From Allolobophora icterica (Eukaryota; Annelida; Clitellata; Crassiclitellata; Lumbricidae): DNA of 64,000 nucleotides. This document shows, one piece after another, positions 12,869 to 24,832 of this stretch (the first letter of the stretch is position 1; the number at the start of each line of letters is the position of its first letter). Where the stretch lies: positions 32,008,154-32,072,153 of the forward strand of contig OY744608.1 in assembly GCA_963556255.1 (NCBI GenBank), read 5' to 3'. The position numbers were made by a program, and so were the translations under genes. A model generated the notes under the pieces. The model worked only from the letters and a program-made list of their open reading frames with translations. It was not told the origin of the DNA and ran no database searches.

Positions 12869-13164
12869 CCATTATTTCATTTTCATTCTTTCATTTTCAT
12901 ATTTCCAAAAATTTCATTTTCAATGTTTTCATTATTTTTATTTGTTTTCATTTTAATTTTAGTCATTTTCATTTTATTTTCATTAATTTTGTTTTCATTA
13001 TTTTGTTTTTGCGGTTGGACGAACCTACTATCTAACAGTTGGTTAACAGCCCGACTGACGTTCTAATGGACTGTCGAATGGGTTGCCGGACGTACGAACT
13101 GAAGGTCGAATGGACAAACACACGGACAATTGGACGGATGGTAGGAATGACCATAGAATGAACG
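12869..13164. other. T-rich spacer, no gene
   Basis: ATTTTCATT-rich sequence (to about 13010), followed by ordinary sequence leading into the duplication at 13165. Nothing coding is recognised. Confidence 0.5.
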
Positions 13165-13795
13165 GCTCAGGATTACTACAACAGAATCTAAAAGAACAAA
13201 AACAATGTTGTTAGCTTGTATGACCTCCAATTCTTCTGCCAGGACTGATGACCCGATAGCTACCATGGTGATCACGAGAGGGCACATAAAGGCTCACGGT
13301 ACCTTACCCGCTGTGTTTCGTGACCCATTCGACCATGCCACCTGTGACCATGGATCGAGACGATCATCGCTGGCGACCAAACGCGTTGTCCATTGGCTTC
13401 CTGTGCATGCATCAGGTCTACGAGCTGTCTGCAGGGTCGTTTTACAGACGCTACTTTCTCCAGGCTCAGGATCACTACAACAGAAGCTAAAAGAACAAAA
13501 ACATGTTTAGTGTTAGTGGCCTACTCAGTCGTCCTTTATATGACCTCCATTTCTGCTGCCAGCACTGATGACCCGAGAGCTTCCATGGCATCACGAGCGG
13601 ACACAAAACGATACGTTACCGCTGTGTTCCGTGACCTATTCGACCTTGCCACCTCTGATGCCGAGAAGACCATGGATCCCGACAATCATCGCTGGCGACC
13701 AAACGCGTTGTCCATTGGCTGTGACGGTCGTGTCATAGACGTCTATTGCTCCAGGCTCAAGATCACTACAACAGAATCTTGTGCCGGACATCTAC
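13165..13795. repeat. Tandem duplication, units of about 299 and 291 bp
   Basis: The motif GCTCAGGATCACTACAACAG and close variants occurs at 13165, 13464 and 13755, marking two full units and the start of a third. Within the units, GGCGACCAAACGCGTTGTCC and GATGACCCGA recur at matching offsets. The units are clearly diverged. Open frames across them are not conserved between copies. Confidence 0.85.
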
Positions 13796-13861
13796 CTCTG
13801 GTGCCTTAGATCTTTTCGAGTTTGGTCTTATCAGTTTCTCTCGTGCAGTAAGTCCTCTATA

Positions 13862-14402
13862 GCTTCTTCTCCGCGTTTTTGGTGATCTTTGTGTGGCTCT
13901 CTTGATGTCTCCTCCGGTCCAGAGTCTTCTGCATATTTCTCCGTGTCTCGCTGCGCATCTTCACGTGTCGTGTGCACTCGTCCGTCCAGTTTGGCACATT
14001 CTTATTGTCCCCCCCGCGAACGGAAGCTGTCGTGGGATTGTGAATTGTCGCGATCTTCTGCAGCGTGTTCACGATGTCGTCGGCGACGAATTCGGTTGCA
14101 AATGTCTCTCTGCAGTCGTTCTTGAAGCTCAACCAGTTGGCCTTTTGGTAGAGCCACTTAGGTTTGAAAGATCCTTCGACAGGAACTGCCTCCTCGGTCT
14201 TGACGAGAATGAGCGTGTGGTCACTTCTCGTGGAGTCGTCCACGATTGTCGAAGTGTAGGCCCTACTTTTACGTCAGAGGCGTTGAGGCCATTGCAAGAT
14301 CCATATTACTAGGATTTCCAGTGGTGTTTGCTGGAACAGGTGGGGAACCAGTGTCTAAGGCGACAGACGCAGTTGTTTCCATGTTATCATCCATCTGGAA
14401 GC
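13862..14402 (-). pseudogene. LINE ORF2 fragment, left arm of inverted pair
   Basis: The minus-strand frame 13857-14243 reads SDHTLILV near its start, then FKPKWLYQKANWLSF and later WTDECTRHVKMR. This is the pattern of the segment joining endonuclease and reverse transcriptase in Jockey-like non-LTR elements. The same sequence, in plus orientation, is at 15189-15712. The frame is open for 128 codons but lacks both catalytic domains. Confidence 0.65.
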
Positions 14403-14749
14403 CCCAATCGTCAGAACCGTTTCATTATAGTCAAGGCACAATGGCTGGTGAATAGAACCTGCATCGTGAAATTCGTGCGTTTCTCTCCACAGAACTCTCA
14501 GATCCCGTATTATCTGTAGAGTTTATCTGCTTTCGCTCCAAAACTCATTGTTAGGTAAATAAGTGTAAAGTGAATCGAGGTAAGGAGCTAGAAAGCGATT
14601 TTAGTCATCGAGTGGAAAGACCTCGCATGGGTCACAATCTGACAGAAAAGTGCAGCAAGAGCCAGACAAAGCTAAAAACTTATCGTGACCTGGCCCCTAA
14701 TTCAAGTTGAACAGTGCTTCTAACTTAACGCTCCATAACTGATTTTTAA

Positions 14750-14824
<75 letters not shown>

Positions 14825-15188
14825 TACAGCAAGAGTAGTAACTGCTACTATACTATAGTAGAAAAATTGAATTTATAAAGTGAGTGGAAAGGAGTAAAAT
14901 CGGACGAAAATTCATCAAGCATTTGATTAGTCATCAACACTGCCACAAATTATTTTCTTAAGTTCAAAAATAGTAATAGCAATAATACGGTAAGTGGAAT
15001 GGAAACAGCAGAGCAAGGCAGCCAAGACCTCTGAGGAAGGATAGAGTCTGTGGTGGAGAAGGTAAACTCTAGAGAACCCAGAACTGAGAGTTGTGTAGAG
15101 GGAAATGCACGAATCCCTCGATGTAGGAGGCTCATCAACAGCATTGTGCATCTACTAGAATGAAACCGTGCTGACGATCGGGGCCCCA
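14403..15188. other. Spacer between inverted LINE arms
   Basis: About 790 bp with an (AAT)n tract at 14751-14823 and otherwise no recognised feature. Confidence 0.6.
14751..14823. repeat. (AAT)n microsatellite
   Basis: Perfect AAT repeat of about 24 units in the spacer between the inverted LINE arms. Confidence 0.97.
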
Positions 15189-15712
15189 TCTGGAGGACGA
15201 CATGGAAACAAACGCGTATGTCGCCTTAAACGCTGGTGCGCCCAACTTTGCCAGCAACTACACTGGAGACCCGAGTAACCTGGACCATGCATTGGTATCA
15301 ACACCTTTGGCGTAGAACTGCACATGGACAATCCTTGACGACTCCACTGGTAGTGACCACTCGTTCACAATCGATGAAGGGGCCTGGCGAAGGGTCTTTC
15401 AAACCGAAGTGGCGCTACCGAAAGTCAAATGGTTGAGCTTCTAGGAAGACTGCAAAGAATAATTTACGCCCGAATTCGTCACAGACGATATCGCGATGAA
15501 CAATTTACCAATTGTGAACAGATGCGGGAAATCGCGACTGCGTACAATCCAACAACAACGTCCCTCTCGGGAGAACAATAAGAATGTGTCCTACTGGAAG
15601 CACGAGTGCACACGATATGTGAAAATGCGCAGCGAGACTCGGAGAAATATACACCGGACTTCGGACCCGGATGAGGCATAAAGAGACTCACACAAAGATC
15701 ACAAACTTCTTC
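15189..15712 (+). pseudogene. LINE ORF2 fragment, right arm of inverted pair
   Basis: It matches the reverse complement of 13862-14402 along its length, including the GAGGGGTCTTTCAAACCG-like segment and the CACGAGTGCACACGATATGT segment. It carries more frameshifts and stops than the left arm. The pair diverged after duplication, or was inserted twice in opposite orientation. Confidence 0.65.
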
Positions 15713-16278
15713 TCAGAACCCTGACAAGAAGTTATTGAGGACTTACTGAGCGAACCAGAATGATAAGACCAAACTCGGAGAAATCTGGGCACTTTGAGAA
15801 AGATGTCCGCCACAAGATCAAAACCAGCAACTCGACGAAAGACGAACGAAGTTGAAAAGCTACAGATCACAGGGCCTTTCCCACAGACATGACGAGTAAA
15901 CTTAGTTTCCATATCTTCGCCATTCCTGAGAATCGTGTGCTTTGACTTCAGCCAGTTCACCATTTGAAGACGTTCAGGATTTCTTAATAGCTGCCACTTT
16001 CCAGGCTATAGAACTTTCTCTTCTTTCTTTAACTTGGGAAGTTTTGGAATAAAATTTAAGAATTTCGACCTTACCGTTGTCAGCAGAAAGCGTTCGTAGA
16101 ATTGATCGTTACGTTCGCCATGATAATTCTCAGAGCGTCGATATCGTTCAACTAAACCGGAGTTCGTACACGTGTTGCAACCAGCGGCGTCTTGCGAATG
16201 CAGTTTTACGAAAAACCAAGAAGTTGTATCGAAGAATTCCTCAAAGGCAACGACCTAAGCATAAAGACACACATCCTT
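15713..16278. other. No gene recognised
   Basis: Short frames only. It may hold further decayed LINE sequence continuing from the right arm, but no reverse transcriptase motif was found. Confidence 0.4.
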
Positions 16279-16497
16279 AAATAAGCAGACTCGTAAAATC
16301 GTAAACTCTAAATTTCTAAAGCGGTACCCTAAAGCTAAGCGCAAAGCATCAGCTTATTCACCACAAAAGCACCCGGCTATGTTCGTTTCCCGGTGCGTCT
16401 ATCCTTTCGCTGGCCTTTCTTTCACTCACATCGTACAGAATATTCATTTAATTAAGACAAGAACAACTCATTAGAATCGACCTTACCTAGTGATGGG
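16279..16497. repeat. Direct repeat unit, copy 1
   Basis: It shares AAATAAGCAGACTCGT at its start, TTTCGCTGGCCTTTCTTTCA in the middle and AATCGACCTTACC at its end with 17094-17329. The two copies flank a 596-bp insert. Confidence 0.85.
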
Positions 16498-17093
16498 CTA
16501 AAGTTAACTAAAAAGTCGGCAACTTTTAGTTAAACTTAAATTTTTTAGTTAAGGATGAAGTTTAACTGAAGAAAAATAGTTTAGTTAAAACCAAAGTTTA
16601 ACTAATATTGTTTAGTTATTAACTGAGAAGTTTAACTTAAAAAACAGCAATTACGTAGGCCTAACTATCTTCCGCAATAAACACCGTCAAATTTGACAGT
16701 GGTCTTTGCTGTTACTGATCATTATTGTCATTAGTAACTGGTTTTATTACTCAAGTCGAGTGAATTGCATTGCATGATACGTCATCGCCTCCATTAGCAA
16801 CTGTCCTAATTATTTTCTGGTAGAACTGTAGTAAGACTGTAGAAATACTAGTCTAGTACACATTACATAGTTTGAAAGTGAAATTGTCATTGACGCTCTG
16901 CATTATTACAGTTCACTTAACCTCGGTTATTGTGAAAATATTGGTCATAAAATTGTTAAAAAGTTGAAAAAAGTTTAACTATTTTTTAGTTTAGTTAACC
17001 TATTTACAAAATCAGTTGTCAACTTTAGTTAAAGTGTTATATTTTAGTTTTAAAATAGTTTAAGTTTAACTGGAAAATTAGTTTAGTGCCCAT
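16498..17093. mobile_element. AGTTAAACTT-rich insert between direct repeats
   Basis: It begins TAGTGATGGGC and ends with GCCCAT, so the outermost ATGGGC is inverted. Subterminal zones at both ends are crowded with AGTTAAACTT/AGTTTAACTG motifs. GATGGGC ends are common among hAT-type elements. The surrounding 220-bp direct repeats are far too long for a target duplication. Alternatives are a tandem duplication with an element at the junction, or a miniature LTR element. Confidence 0.5.
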
Positions 17094-17329
17094 AAATAAG
17101 CAGACTCGTCAAATCGTGAACTTTAAATTTCCAAAACGCTACTCTAAAGCTAAGCGTAAAGCACCAGCTTATTCTCCACAGAAGCAGCTGGCTAGGTTCG
17201 TTTCCCGCTGCGTCCATCCTTTCGCTGGCCTTTCTTTCACTCACACCGTACAGAATATTCACGAAATTTCCTTTTAACCTAACTTTCGTTAAATTAAGAA
17301 AAGAACAACACGTTATAATCGACCTTACC
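17094..17329. repeat. Direct repeat unit, copy 2
   Basis: Partner of 16279-16497 with scattered substitutions and a short insertion. A related partial copy lies near 7205-7330. A plus-strand frame of about 60 codons is not preserved between copies, so coding is doubtful. Confidence 0.85.
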
Positions 17330-18118
17330 GTAGTAACGTCTTCACTCAACTGATTCGCAAATGTAAATGTAGGCTACACGTGTACACCTGATAGTCTTCT
17401 CTTGTTCTTGTTTACACTCTTCCCGCCCTTATCAAGGCAGCCAATCAGCCGACTTAGTCACGGGTCAGTGATTCTCCCTATCTACAAAATTATATAACGC
17501 ATTTTGTAGGGTAGTCCACAAACGATATGTTATAATGACCAACCATCGGAGTCTTCGTTGAACGACTTATACATTACACTGTGGTACAGTTATTAGGCCT
17601 ATAGGGCCTACGATTCCAGAGCATCAATTTTACAAATGGGCCAATAGCATTGTAATGATCTAGTCTATTGTAATATGTCACAAAGACATAAGAACTTCAG
17701 AACTAATGACACAGTTAGAATCGACCTTACCGTAAACGCACTGCCCCTTACCAGGTTTTTGACTCATTTGGGAGATAGTGTTGTTATCGTGTTCTAAGTC
17801 AATTCAGTTTGTTTGCAGTTACGCCGCCATTTAAAGGACAATACGTTGCCATTGACGCTATGACGTCGTAGGCCTTTAAACATGGCAGACGAAAATTTTA
17901 AAAGGCGGAACTATCATTGATGATGGAGACGAAGTTTATCAAACCAAACTTGTCGTGTTCTGAGCGGACCAGCCTCAACTAATGAATTCCTCTGAGTCAC
18001 GAGTCGTTAAACGATGAGCAGATGTAAAAATCCAATTCTAACGGTTACGGAATCCGCAGATTTTTTTAAAATAGCAAGACTTTTGAAAAATTTCCACCTA
18101 CAATGTCCGCTGATGACG

Positions 18119-18120
<2 letters not shown>
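17330..18120. other. No gene recognised
   Basis: Mixed-composition sequence containing another AATCGACCTTACCG motif at about 17719. No reliable coding sequence. Confidence 0.45.
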
Positions 18121-18212
<92 letters not shown>

Positions 18213-18236
18213 CATTATTATTATTACAAGACGATC
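18121..18236. repeat. (ATT)n microsatellite
   Basis: About 38 ATT units with one ATC change near the right end. Runs of Ile, Leu or Asn in its frames are artefacts. Confidence 0.97.
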
Positions 18237-19523
18237 TCGTAGGCTGCAGATAGTGATGCTGGCAGAAACTGCGCCTCGTCGGAAACGCTTGCGAAGCAAA
18301 GCGGAGGAAGACAAAGCGTCACATACGGAATTATTGAGGGGCTGAGAAAACAAGAACACCGTGGACATGCTCGGGTAGCTGAAGCCAAAGCACGACAGAT
18401 CAAACTTTAGATAGATCATATTTAAATGAGCAGAGGTCATTGGGTCAGTCGGTTATCGGCAAATATAATGATGGACTGATGACCACTTAGGCAAAAGCGA
18501 CAGCACATGGTATAACTATCACAACGATTTGGTTATTTATGAGAGCATGATGGCTATAACGAATAAGGCAACATGGAACTAGAAATGGGTCCATAATTAC
18601 GAGAGCATCATGGCTATTACGAATAAGGCAACATGGAACTAGAATTGATTAATATACGCACGAGAGCTAACGAAAATCAAAACGTATACAAAACCTGATT
18701 GCCTCGTCGTGTATAGCTTAAGTGCACAGTATATGATTTATATAGGTTGAACACATACCAGTACGTCACAGCATTTCAGTGGCGGATCCAGGATTCCTTG
18801 CCGACCTTGCTTGGGGGCAATGGTTTTCTGAGGTAAGTAACTTTAGATGATAGTATATTTAAAATAATGCCTATCCGCTCCACTCAGTTTTTCCGCCGGT
18901 TTGCATTTAGTAGTTTCAGCTCTCAAGATACAATTTATATCCAATCTATCACAATTTAGAGCTAACTTTATTTACGTGAATTGATTTTATAAATACCAAA
19001 ATATTCATAAAAATCCGTTGAGAAACGAAGGCATTCGTCCTAAGCCTTTTACCGTCTGCTGATATTAATTAGTTACGTATTTCAGATGCATTTCGGGAAG
19101 AATTAATGAACTTATTGTAACCAGCTCATTGTTACGACATTGCAATCTAGCGAGTAACTGAAGAAAAAATGTATGCATTATAGAACAAAGTTAACACGTA
19201 TACAATTTAGCTACTATGGGCAGAGGCTTAACTTTGGTCCAAAAGCGGGGGGTTCCAATTTGTATAGCCTAATACACTGATATCATGGCCGCTGGAGCAA
19301 GTAGGCCTAATATAAGCCTAAGCCTACAAGAGGAAAGAGACCAGACCAAATGAACGTTAACTCTTTCGGACTGTGTTAAGTATAACCAGCAATATTTTAA
19401 TTTCAATAATAGAGCATTTACATAGCGTCTCTTTAAAACCTCTCCAAAGCATACAAAATACTCTCTCATTTATATCAGTTGTCATCGCTCGGAGGCAATT
19501 ATAATATTTAACTCACGACAGTG

Positions 19524-19935
19524 CAGTGGCGGTGCTACCATGGGTCGTTTGACCTGTCATTTGACCTGCCTATTTTACTCTCGACCTGCCTTACGACCCG
19601 CCTACTACCTTCTGCTGTGTAAAATTCTTTGGAATTTTTAATATATTTTTTACATTTAGAACATCGGCATCTTTCCCATAACATCACTAGTGCAATTACG
19701 ACTTTATTACGGTTTTATCTAGGCTATAGTAGGTTTACGTCAATTATAGTGTATGTTGTAAACTCTTAAACTTGAAATGCATAAGCATTGTTTGGCGCCG
19801 TTGCGTCAGAAATTTGTGGAAATAAATAATAATAATGTGTCGTCGATTACTTACACATTAATTTCTTCGATCTGCTGAATAGCTCCCATGACCCAGACGC
19901 GACCTGCTGAAATTGTATAGCTGGCGCAGCCACTG
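19524..19935. mobile_element. hAT-type MITE, 412 bp, nested
   Basis: Ends CAGTGGCGGTGC and, reversed, CAGTGGCTGCGCC share CAGTGGC. Both subterminal parts carry GACCTGC motifs. The flanks cgacagtg (19516-19523) and caacagtg (19936-19943) agree at 7 of 8 bases. It has no coding capacity and is nested in the larger element 18777-21125. Confidence 0.75.
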
Positions 19936-20034
19936 CAACAGTGATGCTCTTCCTTACCAACCCTGATGAGGTAAATGGTTGAACTAACAGAGGAATTTGC
20001 AAACTGGATTTGAACGTGGGTTTCATAACTTTCA

Positions 20035-20275
20035 GGGTGAGCGAAAGTTTAGTGGTTAGTGTGTTGGACTGTCAACCGAGAGGTCGGGAGTTCGAATCCT
20101 GGCCAGAGCAGAAATTTGTTTCGAGGTTTCTGCTCTTCTGCGCCTCTAGCCAACTCAGGTATAATGAGCGTACACTGTCGGTGGGAAAGGACTGGCCACC
20201 CGCCCTCATACGCCGAGGCTGAGAAAATGAAATCGGTCGCACTTCATACCTCTGGATGCTTATAGGGCTAGATTA
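20035..20275 (+). repeat. tRNA-derived SINE, copy 1
   Basis: The head has a polymerase III A-box-like TAGTGGTTAG (20050) and a B-box-like GAGTTCGAATCC (about 20087), at tRNA spacing. A possible anticodon loop, CTGTCAA, would suggest an Asp-type tRNA origin. The body (CTAGCCAACTCAGG..., GTGGGAAAGGACTGGCCACC, GAGGCTGAGAAAATGAA) matches 43908-44070. It is not a functional tRNA because the acceptor stem does not pair properly. Confidence 0.7.
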
Positions 20276-21532
20276 AGGGTCTGCTCTTCTTTTTCTTACT
20301 CACTTTCAGGGCTGCACCATAAGATCTATATGCTGTATGGCTGATGAAAAGAGGATGTGCTAACCTCCATAACGGCAATTTTATATTCAGTATCGACACT
20401 TGTTCTTCATTTCATAGGAAATTCATAGCAGTTTCATCCAATATGCGGATCGCAAATCCGAAATCATCTTGGAGAGAATTGCAGTTTGTTAAACATCTAA
20501 AATTTCAAAAGTGGACCTCCGTGTCACTTGGGCTTAGAGGCCGACTGCACCAGAAATTTGATATACTACAATCTCTGGGGTAATGCATGACAGCCCAAAT
20601 GTGTGCTAGTTTGATGATGGATATGTTTAAACCTGTCTGATGCTTGCACTGGCGACGATGGGAAGGGGGATCATATCAAGGAAGACTGCGCGTGGTATAT
20701 GTGTGGAGGAGTCTGTTGCACTTTGGAACATCGCTTATGCATTAGCCTACCTGTACATCCTGAGACACTTGGATCGCGGAGAGTGAGGGTCAATTCAAAG
20801 TTCAGACATATCTTCCATATCCTGCCAGTTTCTTCCGTGACCTGTTTGGCTGAAAGTCTGGCTGTCTGACTACCTGCAGTTTTGTAGACGTGGCCGACTG
20901 AATAGCGATGGGCATTGTTTATTCAGGCTAAAAAAAAGTGGGGGCAGGGTACCCCAGTCCAAAACTTACACCTCTGACTATGGATATGGCTTTAACTAAA
21001 CCTTGCCAATGCCAGGCCCGTTCTGACAGCCCACCATAATGGGTCTGGTGTTGAGGGGCGCGTCATACAACCAAGAGGGGCGCGGGGCGAACTCTCCCGG
21101 GCCCCTCTGGCTAAATCCGCAACTGTGGCATTTGCATTATTCATGTTCTGCGATGATCTATTAAGCAGCACAATTCAGATATGGATGAATTCGGAAGAAG
21201 CTTTTGTTCAAATTGTTCTAAGCCGTCCGAGTGAGTAACCGAGATACAAACAGGAAGCTGTGTGCCCCGTGCGTTAACGTGATGCCAGAAACTATTATAG
21301 ACCACTACTCAGTAAAACATAAGTTGATTTTGAAAGGTCATTTAGGACCTGATGAAAAAACTGCAGCTGATTGTTGCCCGTACTATATGACCAAAATCTT
21401 CTTATATGGGTCGATGCAGATTAGGATCGAACGCCCACTGCTTAATCAATATTATTATTACGCGATAGCATTGTCAAGAGTTGCAGGTGTTACAGGTAGG
21501 CCTAGATCTTGAAACTTCGCCTGCGGTGGCTT

Positions 21533-23741
21533 CAGTGGCGTAACAACCTAGCCGGGGGCCCTTGGACATTCTAAGCTTGGGGGCCCTTACCCATTAAACG
21601 TAAAAATAATGATATAGCTATATTTTAAACTGCAGTTAGATTAAAAAAGAGTATTAAACGTTCTCATTAATGAACCATATTTCAAGTCACATTAATAGTT
21701 CAAGACAAAAAAGAATACAACAAAAATGTATTGCCTACGTACACTTGCAGTAGGCCTAATATAATGTATGCAGTTTTCACATCATGTCATCTATCACGGA
21801 ATTGGCTACATGTCTTTGTGCTGTTTGTCACTCACCCAGTCACCGTCGCCAGTGCTGAACGCTCCATCTCTGTAGTTCTTCAGAGAATTACTTCACGAAT
21901 TTGGCTATTCTAGCTTTTCTATGAGCAAATGTGTCTATCAAGTCATCAATATTCAATTGTTTTGAACATTCGATTTTCGATCGCAAGAAGACCAAGACCA
22001 TCAAGCCTGTCCTGTGAGGTAGTGGATCTAATTAAGATACGTCTTTATAGGTTTCAACTTGTAGAAGGAGCACTGGCAACGGTGACTGGGAGAGTGGCAA
22101 AAGCACACGGGCAGTAGCCAATTCCGGGATAGATGACACCCAATATGAGTTTCAGTAGGCCCTATGTCCAACACAGTTTTTGTTGTTTCGAATTCCTTGC
22201 TGAACTCACGTAGGAAGGACCGCGCCTCTAAAAAATCGGGGCCGATGTCCGATTAATATGTTTGTTGCAGTTTTGTTGCTGCTAATTCCAAATGAACATC
22301 GGATAAGTGCAGAAGAGATTTGGGATAAAGAAAACTAAACGCTGCAGAAACTAAACACTGCCCTTCAAAACGACTCTTAAGCTGAGCCATTGCTGTCTAC
22401 AATAGCGAAAAATACATGAGTCTTGAAAGCTATTTCTGGTTCGATCGTCACTGTTCAGTTCACCAGAGAATTTATTTGTGCGACTCTTTCTAACTTCGGC
22501 GTAATCTGACAAAGAGCTGACTGATTGCTGTAGCTGGACAGTAGTAATGATAGATTCATATGAATCACGCATGTATGATGTTAAGTCAAATGCCACAGAG
22601 AGAAGTCTGGTAGCTGTAGATCGGTCTATATATAGACTGATTGAAGTGCACGAGATTGTCAGTAACAATTATTGTTCTCAAATGATAATAAATATATGAA
22701 CTTAAATTTCTCCATGTTTGGCTTCAAACCAGTGGCATCACTTCTCTCCGTGGAATCTTTGATCTCGAGGCAAATTCAGATTCACAGCGTAGGCCTAACG
22801 TTTAAGGTTTAAGGCATTAGTAATGTTTCACGAAGTGAAGCAGATTAATTACTTGTATTATATACTAATTACAAAAGCAAAGCAACAAGAAGTTCAGAAC
22901 TGCCATTCTAAATTAGAAGTTCCTTACCTTCAGTTGAGTCTTAGTTTCTCTGGTTCAAGAGAGCTTAGCCGTCGATTAAAATTTTTATTAGAAGTCGTTT
23001 TTAAGTAAGCGAATGACTGTATTCTGAACAAGAAAGACGTATTGTACTTTCACGTGAGGCTGAGGAGCACGAAGACTGCAGTCGTTGTACAGTGTAGTGT
23101 GTATAGGGTACAGGGCTTTTAGAGAGACATTGACAAAGAGACAGATTGCGACAGAGACAGAACGAGTGAGAGAAAACGAGAGAGACATAGACATAGACCG
23201 AGCTAGTGAGAGAGCGAGACACAGATAAACAATTAGGCAGATAATATTACAGACATTGCTTAGCACTGGAGCTGAGAGATATGCGCATACCGTAAAGTGT
23301 ATGCAGTAATGTACGCCTAAAAGGGAGAATCTGACTCATGGGTTTTCATTCTAATGTGCGTGGATTAGGGTCAAATACCCCGACTCCGGCGACCTAGATA
23401 GACAACACGTACATACGTCTGTGGCAGTGTGTATCAAGTATCATATGAAGCATCATGCAGTCATATATACAGGCTAGTTCCTCAGGCTGCAGAGAGGCTG
23501 ATCAGACCTAGGTGGGCTTTGATGTTGATGTGGTACTTTTGAACACCGTAGGCTATATATGTCATCAGAACCAAATATATCAACGAACCAAATAAAAAAG
23601 TCTGCGCTCGGAGGAAAATGAAATAATAGGGCACTAAAGCAAAATGTCACACACGGTGCGCAGTAAGAAAGCTTGGGGCCCTTTGGACCTCGGGGGCCCC
23701 TGGACTTTGTCCACCCTCGTTATATGGTTGTTACGCCACTG
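21533..23741. mobile_element. hAT element with perfect ends and target duplication
   Basis: Terminal inverted repeats CAGTGGCGTAACAACC (16 bp) are perfect at both ends. The 8-bp duplication ggtggctt is exact at 21525-21532 and 23742-23749. GGGGGCCC-rich subterminal motifs follow each end. A transposase remnant is near the left end (21731-21913), with its dimerization motif only about 300 bp from the terminus, so the interior is rearranged or mostly replaced. Confidence 0.92.
21731..21913 (+). pseudogene. hAT transposase C-terminal dimerization remnant
   Basis: A 60-codon plus-strand frame ends with HPVTVASAERSISV (about 21833-21874), the conserved motif of the hAT C-terminal dimerization domain. 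An ARR-like motif in another frame follows at about 21980, matching the usual downstream order. The catalytic residues and BED zinc finger are missing. It lies inside the element 21533-23741 and is non-functional. Confidence 0.75.
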
Positions 23742-23806
23742 GGTGGCTTTCCTTTAATTAACACAGCTGCGATGACCTTCCTTTAGTTTTAGTACTAAAA
23801 CCATAA

Positions 23807-24032
<226 letters not shown>

Positions 24033-24219
24033 GAAACTACCGTTACGGTGTTTCCGGTCTTCATTTATGAAAAACTTGCGTAGTTTCCATACGAACACAG
24101 ATGCCACGCAGAATATATATGGCATTTCTCTCATGCATGGTTGTTCATCCTCTAACATGCTCTCTACTCCTCTGTCTGCCTGTCTTTCTGCCTGTCTGTC
24201 TCTGTCTCTCTGCAGCAGT

Positions 24220-24354
24220 TTTCGGCATTCTTCGGCAAGGTGCAGTCGAAATGGTTATAACAGACTTCTCGACACAAGACCAAATTGCATTGCTGTCTGC
24301 ATTGATGATGCAGCAGCAACAGCGGAAGAAGCAGAGGAATTTTAACAGCAGCTG
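24220..24354 (+). CDS. Possible small coding exon (uncertain)
   Basis: A pyrimidine-rich stretch ending TCTCTGCAG (24207-24215) looks like a splice acceptor. It is followed by a frame containing GAVEMVITDFSTQDQIALLS and then a Q/K/R-rich tail ending in a stop. No family is recognised. The composition differs from neighbouring repeats, but no donor, partner exon or homologue is visible. It could equally be chance. Confidence 0.15.
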
Positions 24355-24654
24355 ATGTCCGTAAATTTAGCTCAGCAACGCTGCCATATGCCGTGTGCTA
24401 GTTCCGCTGATAATCTGGTTGTTTGTATTCGATGTTGGCCTATCGTTCGACGAACACGTTAATCGTATATACAGAGCAGTCTACTATCACGCATTCGGGG
24501 TATCCTTGGAATCAGACGCCATGTCGATGATTGCTCTGGTATGTTCAACGGTCGTTGTCTGAATGATGCTAGCAGCTTCCTTGTCGCTGTATATTCAACT
24601 GATTTACTGGAATTAGCCTGAAATGATCTCTGGAGTCTATACTCTTGTAGGTGG

Positions 24655-24832
24655 TACGAGGGGTACCCGTAGCCCACTTTTTGAACTGGGGGTACCGTAC
24701 CCGACTTTTTGAACAATGCCAATAAATATTTTATTAATGTGCCTCCCAGAGATCGCAGTCTCCACCTTGCTTCGTGTATGTAAGAAATTGGTACTCCCCC
24801 CCAATTTTTAGACCAAGTTACGCCCCTGCTTG
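24655..24832. repeat. MITE-like dispersed repeat, copy 2 (GTACCCCCAC family)
   Basis: Diverged copy of 4690-4895, sharing ACTTTTTGAACTGGGGGTAC, AACAATGCCAATAAATATTT and the AGACCAAGTTACGCCCCTG end. It appears truncated on the left. Confidence 0.7.

Larger units (their letters stand above)
18777..21125. mobile_element. Probable hAT-type element, 2.35 kb
   Basis: The left end is CAGTGGCGGATCCAG. The right end, read in reverse, is CAGTTGCGGATTTAG, agreeing at most positions. The flanks, cagcattt (18769-18776) and tggcattt (21126-21133), agree at 6 of 8 bases, consistent with an old target duplication. The interior has no intact transposase and contains a second hAT-type MITE (19524-19935) and a SINE (about 20035-20275). 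Confidence 0.6.

Noticed and set aside
16498..17093. Classical LTR retrotransposon between the 220-bp direct repeats
   Set aside because: No primer-binding site, polypurine tract, gag or pol sequence; the insert has its own inverted ATGGGC ends.
20040..20110. Functional tRNA gene
   Set aside because: A and B boxes and an anticodon-like loop are present, but the acceptor stem does not pair and the sequence continues into a SINE body found again at 43908.
24690..24832. Separate gene in the GTACCCCC repeat
   Set aside because: The sequence is a dispersed repeat shared with 4690-4895 and its frames are not conserved between copies.
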